Source of the DNA: Ectocarpus siliculosus
Taxonomy: Eukaryota; Sar; Phaeophyceae; Ectocarpales; Ectocarpaceae
Assembly (NCBI GenBank): GCA_000310025.1
Contig: FN649746.1
Coordinates: 756,182-820,181 of the forward strand
Direction of reading: 5' to 3'
Length of the DNA: 64,000 bases
Shown in pieces: positions 30,100 through 41,370 of this stretch (within the stretch, counting starts at the first letter, position 1; each line of letters begins with the position of its first letter). The position numbers and the translations under genes were made by a program. Below the pieces are notes generated by a model. The model was given only the letters and a program-made list of their open reading frames with translations. It made no database searches and was not told the origin of the DNA.

Positions 30100-32690
30100 G
30101 TCTCCGTTTGGACGCTCCGGGGGACCATGCTCCTGGTGTTCATCTGGTGGCCTCGACCTCCGCTTGTGCAGACCAACCTCCTCTTCTGGAACACGGGCCC
30201 AATCTGGTCGGCGGCACGCTCCTGTTGGACTCGGACTCATACACCACCTGGGTTCTGCTGTATGGAGGACCTACAGCCACTTCTCAACTCGCGCGAGTGG
30301 CGCTGCTGGACTCTGGGTCTCCTGCGTCTTTCGTGTCCGACTCCGTGGTCACCGCCATGATAGCTGCTGGAGCCCTGACAGCTGGCAGCGTTCGTGTTTA
30401 GCCCTCTCGTCGTTGGGGTGGGTTTGGTGATGGACCCGCCCTTGTGGCCACTCGGTCAGTTCGTCTCACCGTTAATTTTCTTCATGGAGATCGAGCTACC
30501 GCTTCCTTGGCGGTCTGGGCCTGCGTTGTTCCAGATGTCGCCATGGGGCACGCCGTGCTTCTGGGTCGTGATAGCTGGATGCGGTTCAACTCTCGAGGGT
30601 TCACCACCCTCCCCCACCCTGGACCGGACGGCCGGGTTATGGGCGAGCTCACGCTCTCTCCGCGTTTTACAGCTGGCGCTTGTGTTTACGCTACACACGA
30701 CGACGCTCCTGCCTCCGCGTTTCATCTAAAATATGCAGGGAGCTCGGGAATTTCCTTGGGACCGGAGCCTGCACTCGTTGAGGTGGACCTCGTCCGTTCT
30801 TCTGGCATGCCTGCGTTGATCGGAGAGTATCTGGTATCGTTCCGACCCGAAGTGGGGGCGCTTTCGTCCCCAGATGCATTTGTTTCCAATGGTCTCCAGC
30901 GTATTCCCTCTGCAGGTTGTGCCGAGCTGGAGCCGGGAGACGTTATTGCGGTGTCTGCCGCACCGCTATTACGAGTCCCGGTAGAAACCCTGAAGGCGGC
31001 ACCATCTTCGATTCCTACCGGCCCCACGGCCTCTACATCACCACATCGGGTCAACGTCGTTGGCCTCAAGTCCGGGACTCGCCGCTCTCCGGACCCAGCC
31101 TCCGCCCCGCCTCCTCCGAAGCCGCCTCCACAAGAACTACTTGACCGCTTCTCCGAGGCACAGCGCTCCAGCTTCCTGCGCTTGTGGGCTAGGCTGCCCG
31201 CACATATGCACGACATCGCTTTCGATCTACACAACCCGGGATGGACACCGGAGGCTATTGATCGTTTGGCCGATGCCCTTGTAGAGTATTCCGACGTGTT
31301 CTCTACTTCGAAAACCGATTTTGGTTCCTGCACCGTCATGCCATTCACTATTTCTGTCCCCGCAGGGACGAAGCCCGTCGCATCACGCCCGTATCGTATC
31401 AACCCGTTAATGCTGAAGAAAGCGGATGCCGTTTTGGACCAGTATTTGGCGGCAGGGCTCATTCAGCATTCTACTTCTCCATGGGCTTCTCCTCTGGTTG
31501 TCATCCCCAAGAAGGACGGATCGGTTCGCATCACCGTCAACTACAAGCGTCTCAACGGCCTGGTGGACTTGGATGGACAACCTCTCCCTCGGGTGGACGG
31601 TATCTTGGATTCTCTGTACACCGGGAAAGTGTTCTCCATCTTCGACCTCAACTCGGCCTTCCACCAGATCGTTTGTGATGAAGACACTGTCCCGCTCACC
31701 GCCTTTTGCACTCCCACGCAGTTGTTCGAATGGCTTCGGATGCCGCAGGGAGCCAACGCAAGCCCGTCTTGGTTCGTCAAGGTCATTAACAGAGTGGTGC
31801 ACGGTCTGGAGCGTGTGCTTGCGTATCTGGATGATGTTATCTGTTTCGATGAGGAACCTCTGGGACACGTGCTCAACATGATCGAGTTCTTCAAACGGCT
31901 GCGGCAGTGCAACCTCAAACTGTCTCCGGGGAAGGCTCGTGTCGGCGACACACACGCCAACTTCCTCGGTCACACCATCTCCCCGGCCGGGGTTAGCCCT
32001 GATGGCGTCAAGGTTCGGGCGCTCACGCACATGCCGCCGCCGACGAATGTTAAGCAGCTTTGGAGCCTTCTCGGTGGACTCAGCGACTACCGGAAATTCC
32101 TCCAGAATCTCGCCACCAAGGTGCGGCCTCTCAACTCTCTTCTCAAACAAGGCGTCCCCTTCAAGTACACCCCGGGCATGGTCGAGGTTGCCAAAACGTT
32201 GTTAAGCGAACTCGCGCGTCCCCCGATTTTAGTCTTTCCGGATTGGGCAGCGGTCGAGGACAGCAGCCGTCCTCTCCGTTTGTGTTCCGACGCGTGCATC
32301 GACGGCTTTGGAGCCTCCCTGGAACAAGAACAGCTCGATAGCTCGGTGAGACCCATTGTGTACATCAGCCGCGCTACTCTTCCTGCGGAGTGGAACTGGA
32401 CCGTTCTGGATCTGGAAGCTGGTGGCATTGTTTGGGCCATTAAGCGCCTTCGGGGTTACCTGTGGTCGACCAAGTTCATCATATATTCAGACCACAAAGC
32501 CTTGGAGAGCATTGGCATGGTTGGGGAACACAACGCTAGGGTGCAACGATGGCTCGAATTCCTGTCCAACTTCACCTACACCCTGAAATATCGGAAAGGT
32601 TCGTTCGGCAAACGGCAACGCGGATTTTCTTTCGCGGCTGACTTTACCAGCATAAGACACGGACAAAACCGGCCCCGATTGCATTGATGG
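30100..32690 (+). mobile_element. Gypsy protease-reverse transcriptase-RNase H part
   Basis: An aspartic protease motif (LLDSGSPASFVS, with LLGRDSW further on) precedes reverse transcriptase with FSIFDLNSAFHQI, RMPQGANASP and AYLDDVICF, then RNase H with CSDACIDGFGASL and IYSDHKALESI. This is the standard Ty3/gypsy order. It is part of the fossil at 28.5-35.9 kb. Confidence 0.85.
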
Positions 32691-33599
32691 TGTCGATCAA
32701 GCGGGTGTTTTCCTCATTCGGGCTTGCGGACTCAATTATCACTGGTCGTCTACACCGGAGGTCGGTTTGGGTGGGCTCCGCCCTCCCTGCTCGGCGGGAG
32801 TCTTTTCACCCCCAGCGCTGCAGCCCTCCGATTTTGGGGATTTTCGCCGTCATCACCCGCGCCGGCTGGATGTTCGAACGGACTCGACGATTGCTTACGA
32901 GGATTCTCGGAGGTCTCCGGGGGTCTTCATGGTCTCGCCTGTTCCCGGATCTTCAGTGCCTGTTTCCCCTTTGACTCCTGCTACGTCCCGCGGGATGTCT
33001 CCTGCCGCGTCTTTGGCGACTAGATATGTGCACGTTTTGTCTTCGCTTCCGGAGCGGGGACCGCTCATTTCTTCACGGACTCGGGCCAAGACTACCGCTG
33101 CTTCTGGAGGCACCGTCACCGGTCCCGCCTATGTCGGACGCCAGCCGCGGGCTACCATCGTCCCTCGGACATCGTCGCCTGCCCGTCGCCCTAGCAGGTC
33201 CCGCTCCACAAACAAGACCACCCGGACCGTCGCGCGTCTACTGCGGCCATCCGCGACGCCGGCATCGGCGTTTTCGTCGACTGCCCCTGCGCCACCGGTG
33301 CCTTCGCCGGCATCGGAGCGCCCTGCATCCCCGGTTTCGCCTTCTATACAGGCTTTGCCTTCTATACAGGCTTCGCCTGGGACTTCGCCCCTCCCGATGT
33401 CTCCTTCACGGACAACACCGCGACCTGCAGCTGTACCAGTCGCTGAGGCTCCTCGTTCTACAGCCTCTTCCGTTGGATCGCCTGACTTTAGTTTGGAACC
33501 TACTGACTTGGACCCCTCACACTTGCGGGCTTGTGTTCAGAGCTTTAGCACTGTGGATTGGGCTAGGGAACAACAGCGGGAGAGCGAATGCGTGGTGGC

Positions 33600-35710
33600 T
33601 ATGTTTTCTGTCTCGCGGTTCTCCCTCCCCACCCCCTTCTGACTTGCTAACCCTCAGTGCTCCTCTTCGCTCCCCTCGGTTAGACGATGTCCTTGCGTTG
33701 GCGGCGAAAACCAGACTGCACACAACCGACGACAACGTCACCCTCCTCGTACATAAATCGGCGCCATCGCCGATTGGGCGCTCTGGCGGCAGGACCACTC
33801 GTCTACCGGATACTGGTGTGCCCCGTGTCTACGTGCCAATGCTGATGCGTCCGTGGGTCCTTCATGCCTGCCATACCGCCGCGTCCTTCCATCTCGGTGT
33901 TCATCGTACACAACTGCTTGAGCGTTTCTACTGGTGGATTGGTTTGGATCGTTCCGTGCGCTGGTGGCTTCGAGCGTGTTTGGTGTGCCAAGCTCGCAAG
34001 ACTTCGCGTCAGACCGCTCGGTGGCCTGGTACGGTCGTCGGCGTCGACTTCTTTGGACCTCTGCCAGTGACTGCCAAGGGCAACTCCTACATTTTGTTGT
34101 TCACAGACCGTTTCAGCCGGAGAGCCGACATGTTCGCAGTTACAGCGGCGGAATTTACGGCGAAAGGGACGGCTCACATCTTCGTCAACCAGTACATGAC
34201 CAAGTGGGGATGTCCGACTACGTTATTGTCGGACAACGGACTGCATTTCTGCTCGAAGCTCTCCATGGCGATCTACGAGGTGATGAAAATCAAGAAGGTC
34301 ACCACCAGCTCCTACCACCCGCAGACCAACGGCGGCACGGAACGCGTCAATCACACGATGGCTCAGATGCTTACAGTGGTCGTCAACGAACAGCAAAACG
34401 ATTGGGACGTACATCTCCCGCACGTTGAGTTTGCCTACAACAATTCCGTGAACCAGTCGACTGGATTGGCGCCAAACGAGATCCACATTGGACGCATCCC
34501 GCGGCTTCCGCTTTCGGTTTTCGATCATCCCACGGTAGGTGGTCATCAAAGCTTGGCCCGCGACCAACTCGAGTATTGCAACTTGGCTGTCGATCGCCAG
34601 CGCCGGGCCTACGAACTTGTCCGTGAGTACAACGTCCTGAAGATTTCGCGAGTCGAACGCCGTAATTCATCCCTGCTGGACGCCATCCACAAGCTCCCTC
34701 AATTTACCGTTGGCGGGTGGGCTTGGGTCTACAACACGGCTGCTACGATTCGACAGGGTGTGCGGAAGGACACGGATCAACAGGTACTCAAGGCCAAATT
34801 CGCGCTTTCCTGGACGGGGCCCTACAAAGTTCTTGCGGTGGGTCCCGCTTCGGCCGACGCCACCCCAGATGGAAGCCCGTTGGCGCTTAAACTCCTCTAC
34901 CTGGACCTGCCTTCCGTTCTTTCCGGCCCAGCAGCTCGATGTCGCGTGTCTGCCCTTCGTTGCAAGCCCTGTCGCAATCCATACGAGACGGACGACCTGC
35001 CCCAATCTCTGCCCGCTGAGCTTTCGCGTTATGTTCTGCACTATTTCGGAGATAAATGTCCACCGTTTCACGTCACCGCGGATGATGTGTCGGTGCCTGT
35101 CGGGCGCCTCGAGGTCGACTACATTTCGGGACATCACCTGGTGCGGGGCCGTAGCGGCGTTCTCGCTGTCCTGTACCAGACGCATTGGCTAGGCCTGACT
35201 ACTCCTTCATGGGAACGGGAGTCCGACCTCGATCAATTCCGTCGACACATCCTCTTGTACTGGTCTAGAGAGGTCTGCCAAAGCAAGCAAGGTAACCGTA
35301 CGTATCGAGTGGCTCGGACGCGCGCGGCACAACGGGAGCTAGCCCGGAATCGTGGAGAACGCTATTTGCCTCCTGGGGCTGATCTTGTGCTTCACGCGAC
35401 TTGGCTCCGTCGTTTCAGCACTTCGCCCCTCCCGGTGGGAGCGCGGCTGTGGTACAAGGCCCGCGATGGATTGTGGTGGACCGGACGTATTGGTGCTCGT
35501 CAGGACGGCTCGTACATCGTTCGATTTCTGGATGACCCGGGCCCAAGCGTTCTCCCTCTGCCTGCGCACCTCTACTCCACCGCCGTGGACGCTGTCTGTG
35601 GATCATGGTGTTTAGAAAAACATCGTTCGCGCCCTTTGGGCGACACCCGTGGTCGCACTCCTCTCATTACTGACTCCTTACCATCGGCTGTTCCCAATAT
35701 CTCTTCTTAG
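33600..35710 (+). mobile_element. Gypsy integrase, chromodomain and Tudor-like part
   Basis: The integrase has the zinc-binding H-H-C-C head (ending CLVCQARK), a catalytic core with VDFFGPL, LLSDNG and SYHPQTNGGTERVN, and then a C-terminal region. VDYISGHHL, QTHWLGL and SWERESDL look like a chromodomain, as in chromoviruses. A further segment, LWYKARDGLWWTGRIGARQD, resembles Tudor or Agenet modules. Both could direct integration to marked chromatin. Confidence 0.8.
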
Positions 35711-36129
35711 CGTCGTCGTTTTCGTGTACGAGTTGGCCTATTTTGGGTTTCCTGTGGGGGGGACTACGTTTTCACCAAATCAGAGGATCCGCATTTTGGG
35801 CAATCCTCTAGAGGATTTTGCGGTTTCACCTATCCTCTGAAAGATTTTATCCCTAGCCATTTGTCTACAGAACGCGCCACCACTTAAGAACCGCTTATTT
35901 TTCATGAGGCTCGACTCTTATTGGTTGTCTCAAACCGAGCACATGTTCTTATGTTCCAAGTTCTTACAATATATAGCAGCCATCCCCCTGGGATAATACG
36001 GGGCTCTTTTGTTCTTATTGCTACGCCGATTACCCCATGCAGAAGACAGACAGGTCGCTCTGATGGATGTGTGGATTTCAAGAGCAGTAGCGTGTTTAAC
36101 ACCAGCAGTATATAACGCCCCCCCCCCTC

Positions 36130-36720
36130 AGAGCTCACCAAAGAAACCAAGGATAAGGCGGGTCTAGGATTGTACGGACTGTTGAGAGAAGGAACGGGGT
36201 TCAAGGAGTACCTACATGGACCAATGGATGCAGAGACAAAGGTTAAGGTCATATTCAGGATCGGGGACATTGGCCTTCGAGAACGTAGACAAAGATACAG
36301 GACTGTAGGAAGATATAGGACTGTACACGATGAAGACGACAACTTCAAATTTGATTGCGGCTTGGAGTGCGAAGACCGCGTTCATGTAGTTGCGAAATGT
36401 TCGTTGTACAAGGAGAGGGAAGTGTACATGCCTGAGCTGGGAAATAGAAGGAAGGTACAGGGAGATGTTTGAGGCATGGGGTAGGGAGGACAAGACGGTA
36501 GCAGTACTGGGGCATAACAAGTGGGTAGAAAAGGCGGGAAGTGATATCGGTAGAATAGATAGACTAGGGAAGACATATTTGAGCCACCTTTGGCAACGCA
36601 GGAAGGAACGATTGGCCATCGGTGATCGATCCTGTGGGAACAATGCTCCGTCCTCTCGAGGACGCGTGGTCAATGGTTTAACGACAAAGGCATGCAAAAC
36701 ATAAGCGTACGCCCCCCCCC
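36130..36720 (+). mobile_element. LINE 3' fragment with poly(C) tail, copy 2
   Basis: This matches the C-terminal part of the LINE at 7199-10693 (GTGFKEYLHGPMDAETK, the finger with CEDRVHVVAKC) plus the 3' tail GGCATGCAAAACATAAG and a run of C. A short duplication (AGGACTGTA, twice) breaks the frame near 36300. It is preceded by another poly(C) run, suggesting a tail of a still earlier copy. Confidence 0.8.
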
Positions 36721-36739
36721 CTACCTCCGCGCGAGAAGC

Positions 36740-37634
36740 ACGGAAACAAAAATGGCAGTACCGTATGGCTGATGTCGGAGAGGAGAGTTTGCCCAGAATC
36801 GCTTGGGAGGCGAAATGGGCAAACAAGAAAATTGGTAGAAAACTCACGGAAGAGTTCAGGTTGTACGTACGGTTGAGTTTAAAATCGATGGAGTCGATAT
36901 ATTGGAAACGGTAGGTCTAGAGGGGTTCAAGAAAAAGGTACGTGTTGCTTTTGCCTAGAGAAAGAACAGAATCTAGCCAAAGAAACAAAGGATAAAGAGG
37001 GATGTGTACGGGAAGTTGAAAGAAGGAATGGGGTTCAAGGAGGACCTACATGGACCAATGGATGCAGGGCCAAGCTGAAGGTCAAATTTGTGTACGGGAA
37101 GGTGAAAGAAGGAACAGGGTTCAAGGAGTACCTACATGGACCAATGGGTGCAGGACAAAGCTTCAGGTCAAATTGGGACTGGAGATATTAGTCTCCTTCG
37201 AGAACGTAGACGAAGATGTAAGAAGATGGACGATGAGGACGACATTTTTAAACGTGAATGCGGCTCCGAGTGCGAAGACCGGGTTCATTTAGTTGCGGAA
37301 TGTCCGTTGTACGACAAGTAGAGAGAAACGTACTTAACTGGGCTGGGAAAAGTTGGAAGGAAGGTACAGGGAGATGTTTCGGCCATTGAATAGCCAGAAG
37401 AAGACCGTAGCTGTCCTGGGGCATAGAAAGTGGGTCGAAGAGGTGGGAAGTGATATCGATAGGATAGATTGACCAGGGACAACATTTTGGAGCCACCTTT
37501 GGCACAGTAGGAAGGAACGATTGGCCATCGATGATCGTTCCTATGGGAATAATGCTCCGTCCTCTCGAGGACGCGTGGTCAATGGTCTATGTAACCGCTA
37601 AGACATGCAAGACATGAGAGTGCGCCCCCCCCCC
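36740..37634 (+). mobile_element. LINE 3' fragment with poly(C) tail, copy 3
   Basis: It starts just after copy 2 in the same orientation and ends in CATGCAAGACATGAG plus a C run. It contains a partial tandem duplication of about 85 bases (around 37005-37170) covering KEGTGFKEYLHGPMG. The finger and the 3' tail match the other copies. Frame changes are numerous. Confidence 0.8.
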
Positions 37635-37929
37635 TCCGCTCGTACAAGTATTACATCCGGAGGTGCCCCACCCCCCGCCCCGAATCTGAGACTATTTCCG
37701 GCTGGGGTCACCCCCCCACCTTCCTGAGTTACTATCGTGAAGTCCCCGTATTCTGGGGCTCTGTTCTTACCTGTATGCGCATTGGTACACCACAAAGGCG
37801 GGTTCTTGTTTTGTTATACCACGTCGTATCTGAGCACCTGTTCTTATGGACAAGTTCTTAGATTTTTTATTATTTGAGGCTCAAGTTCTTAACTGTTAAG
37901 TTCTTAAGTGGTGGCGCGTTCTGTACAGT

Positions 37930-39000
37930 ACCTGTGTGCAGTACTGCTGTAACTGTAGCGCTTTCCACTCGGGCCAAGAACGGAAGAGAAAAACTCACAA
38001 TTGCAATAAACCTACTGATGCTACTACTGTAGCTCGCTTTTGATTTCATCACGCGACCCTGGCCTCTAGCCTAGAGGTTTTCGAGGATACCAACCAGACT
38101 ACCGGGGCGACCGTATGCACAACAACCTACAAGTAATATATCTTGACTGATTGTCATGTCGGCGATCGGGTCGCTCTCGACGCAACAAAAACGATTGATT
38201 GATTGATTGGCAAAAGGGAATGTGCATGCAAAATATATACCGCGAGAGTATCATGTATCATTGTGTGTCCATTATGTCTGTCTGCTGATTGTGCTTAGGG
38301 TGACGACGCAAGATGACACACCCGGAAGATTTCCCATGGATGTGGGTGGGTGGGTTGATGAGAGGTAAAAATTGTTCTCGTCTCCGTACAAACAACATTG
38401 GATGGTCTCTTCTCCGAAAAGGCCTCTCCGCCTCCAAGGGAGATTCGAGGCGAGCCCACAGACAGGAGCTCTCAAAATACCCCCGGCGTTGTTGCCAAGC
38501 AAGCAGACCAGATTAATGCGCATTAAAATGGCTATACCTTACATAACTACCCTCAACTGGGAATGAACCCATTGGGGCCAGGACGGGTAATTCGATGGAG
38601 AGAAGTACTGACCTTTGCAAGGCAGCATCTTGTTTAGGATCGACTGACACACGTTACATGTAGGAAGTTGTCCCAGTCAGGAGAAAAATGTGCACAACCG
38701 GAGTATCGAACCAGTGTTGTCCTAGACGTCATTTGTGAAGGAGTACCGAGATTGTTCGGTAAAAACGTGGTTGACCACTCGGTATCTGTTCGTTGTTGAC
38801 CTCACAGGTGGCCGTTGCCGATACGAGCACTGCAAGCAATCCCTTGCTGCGCGGACCCGATACGTTCACCTCAGAAAGTGTCGGAAGCGGCGTGTAGTTT
38901 TTGCCGTCTCATGCTAGGATTGCGTCGTGATCAATGTTTAGTCCACTACAACCCCTGCGCCTCCACCTCCAACGGTTCCAAAACCCTGAAACCACCTATG
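37930..39000. other. No gene recognised
   Basis: No motif-bearing frame or splice structure is supported. A short (ATTG)n run lies near 38195-38208. Confidence 0.5.
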
Positions 39001-39003
39001 CAT

Positions 39004-40890
39004 TTACTTGATCAGTTTAACGTGTTGTGTACTCCAAATGACTTCGGTTCCAATCGCCCACTGCTTCTTCCTTTGGTGTGATACGACGAACACTCGCTGA
39101 ACTTGTTGGACGAGTCTCGCTAGCAGCGCCGCTGCGCCTTTCCTAACGACCTGGGGTAGATAGATATTTACACGTGTCCGGTCGCAAACGATCAGGGGAA
39201 CCCCTCTTCGAGGGCCGTTCGACGTGTAGACTAGTCTAGGCGTCCACACCAACTTCCGAATGTTGAAGAGCATTTGCAGCACGTCCGGTCCTTTCTCTAC
39301 ACGCAAACCTTCGGCTCTGAGTAAGAAACATGACAAGCCCTAACGAAATCTCTCCAGGCCAGACTCGGATACTACGACATCATACTTCTTGTCTCTGGCG
39401 ATAGACTCCTGCCGTAACGCGTCGCCGCTCCTATCGGAACATGCCCTCGAGCATCCGGACGACGCGATCCGACTGGAAGGCGATGAGTTTGTTGACCGAG
39501 GCCTCTTGCTCCCCCTCAGTGCTCCCGTATGCCCTGTTTACTTTCGGCTCCTCTCTGCTTCCTTCATCGTGCCCCCCTTCTTGCCCTTTCGCTTCATCGT
39601 CTCCCTGCTGACCTTCCTTTTCGTCCGCCTCCCTCTCGTTTTCGTTGCGATTATCGCCATCTTGGTCGCCGCCCCTCCCGCGCCGCCTAGCCGTAGCAGT
39701 CTCCAAAACCCGCACGTGTGCCCTACCGGCAGGAGATCTAGCAGGGTTGTTATTTTGTGAAGGGGTAGTGTTGCCGCCGCTCTTACTAGCGTCCGGGACT
39801 TGGGCTTTGCTCTCCAGCCCGGCGAAGTCCCAACCCAACCACGGCGTTGCCGCGTTCGGTCTCCCCTTCCTCAATTGATTATCGCCATACGGCGAATCAC
39901 GCTTTTCCTCATCCTGGACCTTGGTCTCCGCCGCAGTAGAATCCACCGCGACTGCTGCTTCTTGTCCTGTCGTGTTTCGAGTCCTGCCAACACCGGAATC
40001 TTCGTCCCTGTGTGTTTGCTGCTTTCGCCTACCGGGCCATAACCCGCGGGGCAACGAACCGTCATCTGCCAACGACGTTGCGCAATTTTCGTCACCGTCG
40101 CTGATACCACCGTCACTGGCCGGGAGCGGCCGCCGGTGCCAAGAGCGAAGACCGGTGACGTGCTCTTGCACCACCGTCGCAAAGTCTACGAAGCCGGCGT
40201 AGTCGAGGACGTGGTCCTTTGTGTCCTGCGATGGTTGCCCGAGGGGAAAGGTTTGCAAACAGCACAGGCCCGTGAAGCGTACGAAGTACAGTCGTCCCTT
40301 GCTCAAGGACACCACTGTTAAGGGCACCCCCCCGGACGAGGACGCCTTTTTCTTCACAGGCATGGTGCCCGGCAGAATGCACGACATAAGGGGGGTATCA
40401 ATCGGAAGGACACTCCCCCGGCTTAAGGACACGGGCTTCAAGGGGAACACCTTGTGTGTTCTTAACCATGGGACGAGTGTACATAGGCCGGTGGTCTAGG
40501 TTAAAGGTGTCCCCAACAGGCTTTGGTGGAGAGGCCGCGGGCTCGTGCCCTGGCATGATACCGGCGCACGTGTCCTTGAATGACCAAAGCTTCATCGTGT
40601 ATTCGTTGGCAGGAAGGGGGAGGGGAATGAGGGTGGCATGGTTGAAGGAAGTCCGAGGGGTCTCTTCGAGAGGAAGAATTCTGTGAGATCCCCTTTCTAC
40701 CATGGTGGCTCAAGGAGCGCGTTAGACCGGCGTTGAGAGAGAAAAACTGGACTTCCAAACTAGAAAAGTGGTGGCAGTAGTAAAGAACGTCGGTTGGTCG
40801 GCCTAGTGACGGCTCGGCATTGTGAATGCCACAGAGCGAGAAGATTTGTGGATGTAATTTGCTACCGTTGTTCAAGGCAGGAGCAGACAT
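39004..40890 (-). pseudogene. Unrecognised coding-like region, possibly a broken gene
   Basis: On the minus strand several adjacent open segments read like protein but lie in different frames. These are 40890-40500 (CGIHNAEPSLGRPTDVLYYC), 40700-40400 (ANEYTMKLWSFKDT), 40375-39431 (VVSLSKGRLYFVRFTGLCC, then a long acidic, charged region with repeated DE/GG pairs), and 39336-39004 (VLQMLFNIRKLVWTPRLVY). Two short blocks in the upstream part look like copies of one another (VPLKPVSLSRG and VPLTVVSLSKG). No splice signals clearly join the segments. It could be a decayed gene, a host gene with introns I cannot place, or a transposon protein. No family is recognised. Confidence 0.35.
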
Positions 40891-41370
40891 CCAAATGCAC
40901 GGAAGAAATACCGCTTTCTATCAATTCCTTAAATTCTGGAACCCTTGGACTAGTCCGCAACTTTCCGCGTTTTTTCAGAGTATTGGCCGGAGTCACACGG
41001 AAAAGAAAAACTTGCTCAACTTTTGCGGCAAAAGAAGTTAATCAACCCTATCCCCCATAGTGCCTGAAAACCACAGATGCTGTTAAACGAGACACACCGA
41101 TAAAGAAATCGACCATGGTGGTTAATCCGCAAGAAAATCAGTGGAAACTGCCGAGGCTCGTGTGCAACAGCTGTGACGTACGTCTGGTGTTTTTCCAAAC
41201 ATCCGTAGTTGTCCTAAAGTGTTGATGAGTGATCATTTTTATTTTATATGCAGTTGTCATCTGCCCGTTCGGAGACATCCAAGCATAAACAGTGATTCAG
41301 GATACGAATCATCGCAGTGGGAACGAAAGCGGGCCTGCCCATGTGCGGCAGGAGCATGTCCCTCGCTCAC

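Larger units (their letters stand above)
28540..35860 (+). mobile_element. Ty3/gypsy chromovirus-type LTR retrotransposon fossil with a NADAR domain
   Basis: Parts in order: a leader with a strong hairpin, a first frame with a NADAR domain (about 29.0-30.1 kb), then protease, reverse transcriptase and RNase H (about 30.1-32.7 kb), a Pro/Ser-rich linker, and integrase, chromodomain and a Tudor-like module (about 33.6-35.7 kb). The order RT-RNase H-integrase and the chromodomain place it in Ty3/gypsy. I could not pair two LTRs, so both edges are approximate and age cannot be read from LTR divergence. The long open stretches suggest it is not old. It looks almost whole in coding content, with roughly two or three breaks, of which some could be frameshifting of the kind this family uses. 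Confidence 0.8.
35868..37923. mobile_element. 2.06 kb TA-flanked inverted-repeat element filled with LINE tails
   Basis: The ends are perfect 24-base inverted repeats starting CAGAACGCGCCACCACTT, each flanked by TA. Subterminal zones carry repeated AAGAAC motifs, and a block GAGCAC-TGTTCTTATG recurs near both ends in direct orientation (35937 and 37833). This fits a Tc1/mariner-type non-autonomous element. The interior is largely two LINE 3' fragments (36130-36720 and 36740-37634) that presumably inserted later. A solo end of the same family is at 7021. Confidence 0.75.

Noticed and set aside
28540-35860. A matched pair of long terminal repeats for the gypsy element
   Set aside because: Sequence at 28.5-28.8 kb and at 35.7-35.87 kb shows no convincing similarity, so no LTR pair is claimed.
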